Source: Saprospiraceae bacterium (GTDB lineage: Bacteria; Bacteroidota; Bacteroidia; Chitinophagales; Saprospiraceae). Taken from it: 64,000 nucleotides of DNA. Below the pieces are notes generated by a model that did no database searches, was not told the origin of the DNA, and worked only from the letters and a program-made list of their open reading frames with translations. The DNA is taken from the NCBI GenBank assembly GCA_016713025.1, contig JADJPZ010000003.1, positions 744,001 through 808,000 of the forward strand, read 5' to 3'. Below are positions 37,764-48,202 of this stretch, in pieces (position 1 is the first letter of the stretch; the number at the start of each line of letters is the position of its first letter). The translations under genes and the position numbers were made by a program.

Positions 37764-38804
37764 ATGATTAAAATTTTGGTAGTAGACGATGAGCCCGATC
37801 TCGAAGTTTTGATAAAACAAAAGTTCAGAAAAGAAATCAGAGACCACAGATATGATTTTAGTTTTGCAACCAATGGAGTGGAAGCCTTATCATACTTAGA
37901 TTTGAATGCGGATACAGACATCCTGCTCAGCGACATCAACATGCCCCTTATGGATGGTCTTACTTTGCTTTCTAAAATTAACGAACAAAACATTCGTATA
38001 AAATCAGTCATTGTTTCAGCCTACGGAGATTTGCAAAACATAAGGATTGCGATGAATCGTGGCGCATTTGATTTTATAACTAAACCCATTAATTTTGAAG
38101 ATCTTGAGATAACCATTGAAAAAACTATAAAACAGGTAACACAAATGAAGATGACCATGGAGGCCATCAAACAGAATAACTTACTAAAAATGTATGTGGA
38201 TGAAACAGTTCTGAAATATATGACAAGTCAGGAGTTTGAAACTACGCTTCATGCTAATGAGCAAGTGGAAGCCACTGTTGCATTTATTGACATTTGTTCA
38301 TTTACAAGCATCTCCGAAAATACATCACCAGATACAGTGGTCAAGTTACTGAATACTTACTTTGATGTCATGGTCAAGGAGATCATAGCGCAGGAGGGTT
38401 ATGTAGATAAGTTTATCGGAGACGCTATTATGGCTATTTTTAAAGGTGATTACCATCTTGACAGAGCTATTGATGCCTGCCTTGCCGTCCGAAAACATAT
38501 CAATGAATTACCTGCTGAAAATATTGAAAACAATTTTAGGCCAAAAGTATCTACAGGTATCAATTTTGGTGATATGATTTCCGGAAATATTGGATCGGTA
38601 AGCTTGAAAAGATTGGATTATACCGTCATAGGTGATGCTGTCAATGTCGCTCAAAGACTGCAATCCATGGCCGCACCTGATCAAATATTAATTTCAGAAT
38701 CGGCATATCAAAAAGTCAAAGAGTCATTTCATTGCAAAGAAGCAGGATCATATCAGCTCAAAAACAAACAGCATCCTGTAAATGTCTATGAAGTGCTGGA
38801 ATAA
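37764..38804 (+). CDS. response regulator with class III adenylate/guanylate cyclase output
   Basis: A 346-residue protein. The receiver domain (1-120) has the acidic pair D8/D9, phospho-acceptor D57 (LLSDINMP), S85 and K107 (ITKPIN), all intact. A short helical linker follows (~110-150). The class III cyclase domain (~165-346) has both metal-binding Asp (D176 in AFIDICSF; D220 in KFIGDAIMAIF), a substrate-selecting Lys (K216, favouring ATP) and the YTVIGDAVNVAQRL segment with transition-state Asn and Arg. It should make cAMP in response to phosphorylation. No kinase is adjacent, and no cAMP receptor was seen in the window. It ends two bases before the convergent YitT gene. Confidence 0.9.
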   Translation: MIKILVVDDEPDLEVLIKQKFRKEIRDHRYDFSFATNGVEALSYLDLNADTDILLSDINMPLMDGLTLLSKINEQNIRIKSVIVSAYGDLQNIRIAMNRGAFDFITKPINFEDLEITIEKTIKQVTQMKMTMEAIKQNNLLKMYVDETVLKYMTSQEFETTLHANEQVEATVAFIDICSFTSISENTSPDTVVKLLNTYFDVMVKEIIAQEGYVDKFIGDAIMAIFKGDYHLDRAIDACLAVRKHINELPAENIENNFRPKVSTGINFGDMISGNIGSVSLKRLDYTVIGDAVNVAQRLQSMAAPDQILISESAYQKVKESFHCKEAGSYQLKNKQHPVNVYEVLE

Positions 38805-38806
38805 GG

Positions 38807-39718
38807 TCAGTTCTTTTTCTTCTTTTTTATCACTCCTCCTGCAACTTCTTTAATACTTTGAACATAAAAAAACGCAGTCGGATCGGCCGTTTCTATTGCC
38901 TTTTTGAGACGGTGTATTTCCAGCCTCGTGACAATCGTCGAGATGATATCACAATCATTTTTAATCTCAAAAGAGCCGGGCAGATACCCTCTTTCGCCTT
39001 TATATACCGTGATTGCTTTATTAAAATCATTGACCAAAATAGATTTAATCAATTCATGTTCTCTTGAAATGACGGTAAGAGAAGTGTATTCTTCAAAACC
39101 ATCAACGACATAGTCTGAAGTCCGTACAGCCGTGAAGTAAGTCAGAATAGAATACATGGCAGTTTCCAATCCAAAATATAAGGCCGCAATCAACATGATA
39201 GAGACATTGATGAAAAGTATAATTTCACTGGTAGAAAATCCTGACTTTTTGTTGGTATAATCTGCCAGTATCTCAAGGCCATCAATGACCGCGCCGGCTC
39301 TGATGACCAATCCTACTCCCAATCCTATAAGAAAGCCTCCAAAAAAAGCGATCAGTATTTTATCTTCGGTAAAAACAGGAAGCGTCACAACATTGGATAG
39401 GATGCCAAGCATCAAAATGGCGATGAAACTATGGACAGCAAATGTTTTGCCGATTCTCAGATATCCGAAATAAATAAAAATCAGATTGATGCCAATAAAA
39501 AAGTAACTAAAATCTATATCCAGCCACTCATAAAATATGATGGACATGCTCGTTACACCACCATCCATAAATCTGTTGGGTATAAGGAAGCCTTTCAATG
39601 CAACCAAAGCTATCAATACACCAGCTACTGTATATACGACAGATGAAAATGAAAAGATGGAGACCCAGTCAATTCTATTTTTTGAAGACATTTGGTAATC
39701 ATGATTTTGATACCACAA
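38807..39718 (-). CDS. YitT-family membrane protein
   Basis: A 303-residue protein. The N-terminal ~185 residues form about five to six transmembrane helices (VVYTVAGVLIALVALKGFLI, KILIAFFGGFLIGLGVGLVIRAGAVIDGLEIL; YitT domain). The C-terminal ~85 residues (YTSLTVISREHELIKSIL..., TAFFYVQSIKEVAGG) form the DUF2179 domain. Inner membrane, function unsettled. The start may be the third Met (MSSKNRI). Confidence 0.88.
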   Translation of the reverse strand: MWYQNHDYQMSSKNRIDWVSIFSFSSVVYTVAGVLIALVALKGFLIPNRFMDGGVTSMSIIFYEWLDIDFSYFFIGINLIFIYFGYLRIGKTFAVHSFIAILMLGILSNVVTLPVFTEDKILIAFFGGFLIGLGVGLVIRAGAVIDGLEILADYTNKKSGFSTSEIILFINVSIMLIAALYFGLETAMYSILTYFTAVRTSDYVVDGFEEYTSLTVISREHELIKSILVNDFNKAITVYKGERGYLPGSFEIKNDCDIISTIVTRLEIHRLKKAIETADPTAFFYVQSIKEVAGGVIKKKKKN

Positions 39719-39749
39719 ATTAAATCAATTCTGAATTAAAATGCCTATG

Positions 39750-40352
39750 TTATAATAAAGAATTTGATACTTTATAATGTCTTTTTGCGATCAGACTGTT
39801 TAAATGAGACTTTTTGATAGGCTCCCTGTACTTTTTAGCAAATTCAGTATGATATTGGTGTGAAAGCAGAAATTTGATTTGGACCAGATCAAACTCATAC
39901 TCATTTTTTACCAAACCAATATTTAAAAACTCCTTAAATAATGTCTGTCCGATAGGATAAAAATCTGAAGTGCCCAGATAATCCAGATCAGCATCACAGA
40001 GTATCTGGCTCAACAAATCTGTAGGATGCTGAGGTATCTTTGTGGAGGCTACCATTTTGCATATTTGAGTGATAGGGTCATCCTTAAATCCCCAATGAGG
40101 CAGGATCTCTCTGGCATAAAGAATACTGGCTTCTTCATGGTCATCATAACTCCATATCAACCCGATATCATGAAGTAAAGCTGCCACGCGAAGTATAATG
40201 CTATCTTCATCATTTAGATTCAACATATCAATATATCGTTCACAGGCATCGAGAACGTATTGAGTATGATGTAATCCATGGTAGGCGTAAGCAACCGGCA
40301 TTTCATTAGCAAACTTAATAAAAATAGCCTCTTTAAATTGATTGTAATCCAT
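39750..40352 (-). CDS. HD-domain phosphohydrolase
   Basis: A protein of about 200 residues from MDYNQFKEAIF (a start upstream at 40400 would overlap the epimerase). The HD motif is visible as YHGLHHTQYVL, then AALLHDIGLIWSYDDHEEAS, with the conserved His and Asp pairs that bind metal. It is likely a cytosolic metal-dependent phosphohydrolase acting on nucleotides; the substrate is unknown. It is the last gene of the kynU-epimerase-HD run. Confidence 0.85.
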   Translation of the reverse strand: MDYNQFKEAIFIKFANEMPVAYAYHGLHHTQYVLDACERYIDMLNLNDEDSIILRVAALLHDIGLIWSYDDHEEASILYAREILPHWGFKDDPITQICKMVASTKIPQHPTDLLSQILCDADLDYLGTSDFYPIGQTLFKEFLNIGLVKNEYEFDLVQIKFLLSHQYHTEFAKKYREPIKKSHLNSLIAKRHYKVSNSLL

Positions 40353-40377
40353 TAAATATGAGCCTAAGATATATTTT

Positions 40378-41496
40378 TTAATGTACTGTGATGATCTCAA
40401 ATCTCTTCAGGAATGCAGGGTCGAAATCTGCGCCGTGACCAGGTGTACCATCGACCGTCAACTCCCAATCTTTGTGGTACGTAAGCCCTCCTATGACAGG
40501 ATCCTCAGAATGCATCAAAGGACTGTCCATATCGTGAAACAATATATTGTCCCACGCCATACTAAAGTGGAGGAGGGCACTCATCCCAACTTTGGACTCA
40601 CTGAACGAGCCAACCTGACAATACACATCAGCTGCCTCTGCCAAGCCTGCTAATTTCATTCCATTGCATATACCTCCCGTTTTACCAAGTTTGATATTGA
40701 TCATATGTGCAGCCTGCTGACTTAGTACTTTGTAGGCATCTTTGTGATTAAACACTTACTCATCTGCCATGATAGGCATAGGGCTCAATGCTGTGAGCCT
40801 TGCCTGATCGACTATGTTTCCGGCTTGTACAGGTTCTTCACAATGTTCGATATTGAGGTCTTTCATACCTTGAAGTGCCCTCAAGGCATCAATGTAATTC
40901 CAGCCCTGATTGGCATCAATTCGCAATGGAAGATCGTATCCGACAGCATCTCTGATCGCTTCCATTCTTTCCACATCCTTTTTGTATCCTCTTTCTCCGA
41001 GCTTCACTTTCAATACAGGGAAACCCATTTCTTTAAATTTAACGGCTTTTTCGACCATTTTTTCCTTGGTTAGCAGGCTCACGGTATTGTCTGTATATAT
41101 TTTTTTGCTTCTGTCTCCATTGAGCATCACATATAGAGGCTTTTCATCCATCTTGGCTACAAGGTCATATAGTGCCATATCAAAAGCACATTTGACAGAT
41201 GCGTTACCTACGATCATTTTGTCCATCAGGGCCACATGCTGATGTATTTGTCTGGGATCTAAACCTATCATAGCAGCAGCGAGATCTTTTGCAAAAGCTA
41301 CTGTTCCGGTCTGAGTTTCGCCATGAATGGATCTAAATGGACAACACTCTCCTACTCCATAAGTACCATCAGTGTTGTAAATCTTGATTATTGTAATCCT
41401 TGCATGAGTCAAAGCACCTTTGGAAATGACAAAGGGCTCTGTCAGTTGTATCTGGGCTGGTATGATTTCAATTTTGTGTATGGATGACTTACGCAT
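40378..41496 (-). pseudogene. dipeptide epimerase (enolase superfamily) with in-frame stop
   Basis: Residues from MRKSSIHKIEII onward match an L-Ala-D/L-Glu-type dipeptide epimerase of normal length. Visible motifs: LKVKLG (KxK, first catalytic Lys), LRIDANQGW (metal Asp), EHCEEPVQ (metal Glu), then PIMADE followed directly by TAA where the family has Ser (the DES motif). The frame then continues without a shift (VFNHKDAYKVLS...) through MINIKLGKTGGICN, with the second catalytic Lys, to the true end at 40378. A single TCA-to-TAA change explains this. The gene is otherwise intact, so this is a recent nonsense mutation or a base-calling error. Confidence 0.9.
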
Positions 41497-41570
41497 AATT
41501 TTGTATTTTGAAATGATATGTGCAAATGTATAAAAACTACCAGAATAAATAAAACCCATTGGCCGGATAT

Positions 41571-42836
41571 TTACAGTAAATCCAATCCATCTTTTAATAT
41601 TCTGTGAAAATGCCACACATCTTCAAAAGTATTATAAAACGGTGCGGGAGCCACTCTCATGACATCAGGTTTTCTCCAATCTAAAATCACACCATGATCC
41701 ATGAGATACGTAAAAAGGGATTTGTCAGGCTGAACCATTTGCAATGAAAGCTGACAACCTCTCCATTGCCCTTCCGATGGAGTTATGATCCGCAATTGAT
41801 GGCCTGCAATATTTAAAATCAAATACTCAAGATAGGAAGTCAACATCTCGGATTTCCTGCGTAGAGCAGGTATACCAACTTCATCAAATAAGTCCAATGA
41901 AGCTCTTATGGCCGCCATACCGAAGACCGGTTGATTGCTCACTTGCCAGCCGTCAGCTGAAAGCGCAGGATCAAACTTTGGGCCCATCATAAATCTGGTT
42001 TTGAGATCATTGCCGTACCAACCGGCAAATCTGGGCAAATCTTTATTGGTATGGTGTCTTTCGTGGATAAATACTCCAGATAGATTGCCTGGTCCGCAAT
42101 TCAGATATTTATATGTACACCAAGCCGCAAAATCCGGGCCATCGTCATGCAGACTCAAAGTGACATTGCCCGCGGCATGGGCCAGATCAAAACCTACAAT
42201 ACACCCTTTTTTATGCCCGGCTTTGGTTATTCTTTTTAAATCATAAAGCTGTCCGGAGTAGTAGTTAATACCACCAATCAGTATCAGAGCAATCTGGTCT
42301 CCGTACATTTCTATTGTCTCATCAATAGTATCCTGAGAGACTAAGTTAGCTCCCGGCTCAGGCATCAATTCTATCATGGCCTCGGCAGGATCTAAGCCAT
42401 GAAATTTTATTTGACTCTCGATAGCATATCTGTCTGAGGGAAATGGATTGTAATCAAATAAAATTTTGTTTCTCTTATGGTCTGGTTTGTAAAAACTTAC
42501 CATGAGCAAATGGATATTGACAGTCAGTGTATTCATGATGACTATCTCATTGGGTCTTGCACCTACGATATGAGACATGGACACAGCAAGGCTCTCATGA
42601 TATGTTATCCATGGATTTGCTCCTGCAAAGTGCCCCTCGACAGCAAGGTTTTGCCAGGCGTCAAGTACCTGAGATATATGAGTGGATGAATTCTTTGGCA
42701 TGAGCCCAAGGCTGTTACCACACATATATATGACATCTCGTCCCTTACTATCTTTTGGGATGTGGAACCTACCTCTGTACACCGATAAAGTGTCATTATA
42801 GTCTCGTTCTTGTGCAAAAGCCAAAGTATTGTTCAT
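41571..42836 (-). CDS. kynU: kynureninase
   Basis: A 421-residue PLP enzyme of normal length: CGNSLGLMPKN near the start, GFDLAHAAGNV (PLP-pyridine Asp), AWCTYKYLNCGPG with the PLP-binding Lys, and GPKFDPALSADGWQVSNQPV. It cleaves kynurenine or 3-hydroxykynurenine to anthranilate or 3-hydroxyanthranilate plus alanine. It lies upstream of the epimerase on the same strand, probably in one operon. No other kynurenine-pathway gene is in the window. Confidence 0.95.
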   Translation of the reverse strand: MNNTLAFAQERDYNDTLSVYRGRFHIPKDSKGRDVIYMCGNSLGLMPKNSSTHISQVLDAWQNLAVEGHFAGANPWITYHESLAVSMSHIVGARPNEIVIMNTLTVNIHLLMVSFYKPDHKRNKILFDYNPFPSDRYAIESQIKFHGLDPAEAMIELMPEPGANLVSQDTIDETIEMYGDQIALILIGGINYYSGQLYDLKRITKAGHKKGCIVGFDLAHAAGNVTLSLHDDGPDFAAWCTYKYLNCGPGNLSGVFIHERHHTNKDLPRFAGWYGNDLKTRFMMGPKFDPALSADGWQVSNQPVFGMAAIRASLDLFDEVGIPALRRKSEMLTSYLEYLILNIAGHQLRIITPSEGQWRGCQLSLQMVQPDKSLFTYLMDHGVILDWRKPDVMRVAPAPFYNTFEDVWHFHRILKDGLDLL

Positions 42837-42915
42837 ATAATAATGCTCCTATTAAGATCCTTAAAAGTATGTTTACATTTTTGTGTTTGAGCGAAAGTTT
42901 AAACATACTCTAAAC

Positions 42916-42950
42916 AAAAACGGCCGATATATTCTATCAGCCGTTTTTGT
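42916..42950 (-). terminator. strong bidirectional hairpin terminator
   Basis: A perfect 10-bp stem, CAAAAACGGC with GCCGTTTTTG, extended by GATA/TATC across one mismatch, with T-runs both ways. It ends the PorP gene on the minus strand and isolates it from kynU. Confidence 0.85.
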
Positions 42951-42970
42951 ATTTTTATTTTTAATAATAT

Positions 42971-43881
42971 TTATTTACCTGCAAAATTAATAGCAAGGGT
43001 CAATTCATGAGAGCCATTGTTATAATCCTGTAAAGGATTGGAAGAAGTGTTGTAAGAATAATAAAAATTCAGTTTTTCCACTTTTGTTCCGATCAAAAAT
43101 CCAAGTCTTTTATCTGCTCCCAGCGTATAATTGACACCTGCAAGCAGTTTGTCTTGCAAAAAACCAAAATTTAAATTGAGATCTATATGTGTTGGAACAT
43201 TGGCCAGTTTTTTCACAATAAGATTTGGAGTCATAGTGATATCTTGCTGAATATTCAGTTTGTACCCAAACTGGAGGATAAAACCCAGTTCTCTGTCAGA
43301 ACTTGTACTATCAATATCACTGATACGTGCACTTACAGCTGATGGTAAGGTAATGCCATATGTCATTCTATCCATGTAGATACCATATACACCAAATGAT
43401 GCATCAAAATATGTTGCTCCTTCCAAAGCGCGTATTAGTAATGGATCGGAAGGATCTGCATTTCCAAGTCCACTCAGACCATGTTTGATATATTCTCCGG
43501 AGATACCAAAACCTACTTGGTTGGTTTCTGACTTTATCATATAGCTCAATCCTACGGCGCCTTTTGTTGTTTCCAAAGCACCAAATCTATGGACAATATA
43601 TTGACGCCAAGTCCCAAGCCATTGCCTACAGGTCCATTGTATGACAAAGTAAATGTCTGAGGAGCACCATCTATGCCTGACCACTTATTTCTATAATTCC
43701 CAAGTATCTGATGTTGATTTGTATGACCAAAAGCTCCGGGGTTGATCAGTTGGGGCATCAGATTTGCCTGGGTATAGATGTACCTTTCATCAAAATATCT
43801 TGTCTGCCCGGATGCGTATGCAATTATAAAAAATAATGCAGCTATGGTGTATATTGATTTTAGCATATTTTTTGTTTTCAT
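42971..43881 (-). pseudogene. PorP/SprF-family T9SS membrane protein, frameshifted
   Basis: A protein of about 300 residues. The start is MKTKNMLKSIYTIAALFF, with a signal ending YASGQ. The family signature YFDERYIYTQANLMPQLINPG is followed by GNYRNKWSGIDGAPQTFTLSY. At about 43590-43591 one base is missing: the frame then continues as RFGALETTKGAVGLSYMI through to a barrel C-terminus (HELTLAINFAGK). PorP/SprF proteins assist export or anchoring of proteins with type B sorting domains, and the neighbour encodes exactly such a protein. Only one base is affected, so a sequence error is as likely as real loss. Confidence 0.85.
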
Positions 43882-43918
43882 TATCTTTTCTATTAAATTC
43901 GATAATTTATATATTTTT

Positions 43919-46900
43919 TTAGTTTTTCAGAATGGTAACAGTGCCTTTATGTACTTCTCTCAATCCTTGTCCGAGAGTAACATTCAAAACCCAAATATAT
44001 GAACCTTCCGGCAATGGTGAATTTGAAGCATTCGTACCTTGCCAGGTGTTTTTGTAATTTGTCTCAAAATACACTTGTTTGCCCCATCGGTCAAAGATGG
44101 TAAGATCTCCATTATATCGGTCCATACAATTTATTTCAAACAAATCATTTTTCCTATCACCATTTGGTGTCATGATTGTTGAAGCTATAAAACAATTACC
44201 AGGATTGCCACAATCTACTACCTGAATATTTGTAAGGCGCAATTGACACTTATTGGCATCTGTGATCCTGACATTATAAAATCCCTGAGCCAGGTTTTCA
44301 GCGACATTGTCAGTGTCATTAAATCCATCCCAAACAAATGCATAATTTCCGGCACCGGTATTGTTCATCACAATTTCTATTTTTCCGGTACTCTTTACTT
44401 TGTCCGTACAATCTATTTTTTCTACTGCTGCAAGTTTAGTCGGTTGAGTAATTACTATTGGGCTGGATGTAATTGTTCCTTTACTATTAGATAATTCAAT
44501 AGTATAAGTACCAGATGCCAAACCTGTAAATTTGAAATCAACACCTGTAACCTGAATATTTCTTTCAATACTAGACCCCAATTTTAATAATGCAGTGATC
44601 GGGAATGTGCCTTCAGAAAGCTTTGCTGTAATCTCACCGTTGGCATCGCCAAAACATGCTACTCCAAATCCTGAAAACGATGATGAAACAGATGCAGACC
44701 CAATTTTGGGAGCAATAACTTCCGCAGATTTTATTGCTATATTGATTCCGGTACGTGCGGCTGTACAGCCATTGGCATCTGTTACTGTCACATTGTAGGC
44801 TCCTACCTTAAGGCTGGAAGCTTCCAGTGTTCCTGTAGAATTTCCATCAGGAATAGTAATTGGCCCTGACCATATTGCTTTATAAGGTGATGTACCACCG
44901 CTTATTGCGAGTGTTATTTTTCCATCTGCAGCAGTGGCTGTAGATGCATCTACCGTGCCTGTGAGGGCTACTGCTACTTCACTTGGCTCAGTCACTGTTA
45001 CTGTATGTGTTTTGCTTTGGGCACCATCTCCCACCGTTACTGTATATGTTCCGGCTTTCAGGTTTTTAGGATTAGCTCCTGTAAGTCCGCCTGTCCAGCT
45101 ATATGTGATAGTAGGGCAACCTCCTGCAATGTTGATTTGAATTTCACCATCTGACCCACCTTTACATTTTATATTTTTTACTGTTGAAGTCACATTGAGT
45201 TCACTGACATTTTTTGATACGGTAAATGTAGCAGTGGCGGTACAGTTTTTAGCGTCAGATACTGTAACACTATAAGTTCCTTCATTGAGATTTGTAGGAT
45301 TACCGGTATTGGTAAGTACAGGATTCCAGGTATATTTTAAGGTTCCGCTTCCACCTGAAGTAGCTGTAATGTTGATAGATCCTTTAAGGCCACACCCTTC
45401 ATTGGTGACAACACCTGCATTGGGTATCACTATCTGTGATGGTACATTTACTATATTGAAAGTATTTGAAGCTTTACATCCTTTTGAATCAGTCACCGTC
45501 ACTAAATAAGTTCCGGGATTAAGATTTACTGGATTTGCAATATTTCCCTGATCAGGGCTCCATGCATATATAAAACCGCCATTGCCTCCTGTAACTCCTT
45601 TCAGGTCTATCGCCCCTTTATCGTCGCACTGTGCATTTTTGATCACATTTGCTGTGGGTATGGTGATGACAGCTGGTTGATTTACAGTAGCAGTTCCGGT
45701 ACAGCACATAGTATTATTGAAAGTTACTTCATACGTATATACTCCTGCGCCTACAGCAGAAAGATTGGTACCTGAAGCAACCGGTGCTGAAGCTTTCACC
45801 ACTGTGCCTGATGCATTTTTCCAAACTATATTATGACCTGTAGTAGACCCTGTCACAGATAAGGCGACTGCCCCGTCTGTTGCCCCATTACAGCTTACAT
45901 TGGTGATGGTGCCCAGAGTACATGTAGCGTTACAACCTGCCTGAGTAGTACAAGTTACCGAACCACCTACACCCTGACTGACGAGTTGCACATTTCCCTC
46001 CCCGACAACATCTGGTGTGGCAGTAATATTTACTGATGCAGAAGCAACGCACTGCTTTATTTTGAAGCAAATCCTGAATATCTTGTGTCCATCAGCTTTT
46101 GTAAAAGCGTTTCCTGACCCCAGCCATTGCATGGTGAGGCTATTGGTTGTATTATTAAAATTTCCTGAAGTCAGCATCTCAAGATCATAATTATCTGTCC
46201 TTACAAACTCCAACTGATCAGCATTCCATCCAAATTTTACTGTAGCACCGGTTACTTTTGTAAATTTCTCCACTGCTACATCTACACAAACTGTTTCATT
46301 GGTCTGACCATTGACAGTGCCTACCCGGAAGACAGTTGCTCCAGCAGGCGGTACTGATGTAATGTTTACTTTACCAAATGTGTAACACAATGGCACTTTT
46401 TCTCCTTTATCATTTGTCCATTCAGGAAAATCAGGGTTGCCCCTCACATCGATACAAGCAGTCTGACCTGAAGAGCCTACTATTTTGTAACACAATTCAA
46501 AAATTACTGTATTTTCATTCAGTGTCACAGGAACACCGCTTGACCAGACGACAGTTACCCTCCCCGGTACTGCAGTATTGAAATTTTCAACTGTAAAATT
46601 AGGTAATCCACCAGTAGTTGGGACTTTAATTTCTGTAAACTGAAGAAGTGCTGTATTCCATGTGATTCTTCCTTGCCCACCTTCGATTTTTGTGAAGTTC
46701 TTAACAGTGATAGGCACACATACGGTCTTATCTTTTTCACCAGAGACCGTACCTCCTATGAAAGTCAAGTTGCTGGCATTGGTACAGGTAGGACTGACAC
46801 AATTATCCACAGGGCCGCCCCCATCAGATTTTATAGTGACTTTACCTTTCACATTACTTATAGAATTGAATTCGGTAAGATTTTTTAATACATAATTTTC

Positions 46901-47330
46901 TTTTCTTGGTGTAGAAGACACAAAAACTTCTGATGAAGTACCTTTGGCACCTATTGCTTTAAATTTAATGGAAAATAATCTGGTATTCCCTGGCCAAAGT
47001 CTTACCTGCCAAAGTACCATCGTCCCATTGAAATGTAATTTGACCTTTTTTCACAGCAGCTCCATTAGAGTACAAATGTTGGAAATACTAAAACCTGTTA
47101 ACGAGCTTGTAACATTGGAAAAATTGACAAACTCAAGTTTTGTGGTGTCATAATTGATGGAATATGCCAAGGCAACCAAGTCAGTAAAATTATTGATTGT
47201 GACATCAACACGACTGCTTGGCATTTTGATCCTACTCCACTGATGAAATATTGATAGAAAGCTGAGAGTAAACTGAGCTTTTATTCCCAATAAAACTAAA
47301 GTAACTGAAACTAACAAAATTTTTCCTCAT
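43919..47330 (-). pseudogene. cohesin/SprB-repeat surface protein with type B T9SS sorting domain, frameshifted near N-terminus
   Basis: The intact part (to ~47020) carries at least two cohesin-like domains (VCVPITVKNFTKIEGGQGRI, VCVDVAVEKFTKVTGATVKF), then about six SprB-type repeats (GTYLVTVTDSKGCKASNTF, GTYSVTVSDAKNCTATATF), and the gliding-type C-terminal domain (type B, CHU_C): MTPNGDRKNDLFEINC, LTIFDRWGKQVYF, GSYIWVLNV. The N-terminus is recoverable only with several frame changes: near 47323 (extra A after ATGAGG), near 47050 and near 46998. A further cohesin module (LVALAYSINYDTTKLEFVNF) lies there. It is a large adhesin-like cell-surface protein exported by T9SS. The neighbouring PorP/SprF is its likely partner. 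The frameshifts cluster beside the homopolymer region and are probably sequence errors. Confidence 0.85.
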
Positions 47331-47638
47331 ATTGGAATGATTTGATTTTTAAAAACTTTATGCATATTTTATGCAAACTTGATGCAAAATTAAGCAATAA
47401 TTTATATTTTTTGATATGGTATTTATTAAACGCCCAAATCTTGCTGATAATCTGGCAAAAAGTAAAATAGATTACAAATAATTGGACACATTTTCAATGT
47501 AATAATATCACAAATTTTTGGAAATCTTACTCTCATCGAGAATGTAAATATCACATAGATGTATTACAAAAAGCAAGCCAAAAAATTGAATATCGGCTCA
47601 AAAGGTGGGAAACTGTCGGATTTTTAACAAAAAGATGT

Positions 47639-48127
47639 TTGAAAAGTTTTAAAAAGAAAAAAAATGTGTTTTTTTTGGGCCCATTTTATGGTTTTCCCCC
47701 CTTTGGGGGGGGGGGAGGTGGGTGGGAAAGAAAGTGGGGGGGGGTTTTTTCTCTAAAGGGGGGGGGACCCAAAACGGGGGGGGGGGGGGATGTGGGGGGG
47801 GGGAAAAAAAAAAAAAAAAATTTATTTAATTGAAATTGATTATAATAAAAAAAATAAAAAAAATTTTTTTTTTTTGTTTTAAATTTTTTTTTTTTTTGGT
47901 GGGAAAAATGTTTGGTTGGGTGGGGGGGGGGGGGGGGGGGGTTTTTTTTTTTTTTTTTTGTTTTTTTTTTGTTTTGGTTTTGGTTTGGTTGGGTTTTTTT
48001 TGGGGGGTGTGGGTGGTTGGGGGGGGTGTTGTGGGGGGGCGGCGGGGTTGGGTTTGTTTTTGATTTTTTTTTTTGGGGGGGGGGGGGTTTTTTTTTTTTT
48101 TTTTTGGTTTTTTTTTTTTTTATTTAG
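47639..48127. other. G/T homopolymer low-complexity tract (probable artefact)
   Basis: Nearly 500 bp with long runs of G and T, some of A, and almost no C on the plus strand (runs of 10-20 identical bases). It is unlike any other part of the window. All reading frames here are meaningless. It interrupts the intergenic region between two T9SS genes, and the neighbouring 300 bp contain frameshifts. Sequencing failure or mis-assembly is the simplest explanation. Confidence 0.85.
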
Positions 48128-48143
48128 GTATAAATAAAAAAGC

Positions 48144-48167
48144 CTGACTACCTGGATCGGCAGTCAG
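48144..48167 (-). terminator. terminator after the type A surface protein
   Basis: CTGACT (48144-48149) pairs with AGTCAG (48162-48167), with flanking A/T runs that give a U-tract on the minus strand. It lies 36 bp after the stop of the large surface-protein gene. Confidence 0.65.
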
Positions 48168-48202
48168 ACTCTTTTGAATATTTTTGTTCAACAATTTTAA
48201 AT

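Noticed and set aside
40753..40758. Stop-codon readthrough or recoding in the dipeptide epimerase
   Set aside because: TAA is not known as a recoded codon here, no stimulatory structure was recognised, and a single substitution explains it.
47639..48137. Several Gly/Phe-rich open frames in the homopolymer tract
   Set aside because: They are produced by runs of G and T with no codon structure, and the tract itself looks artefactual.
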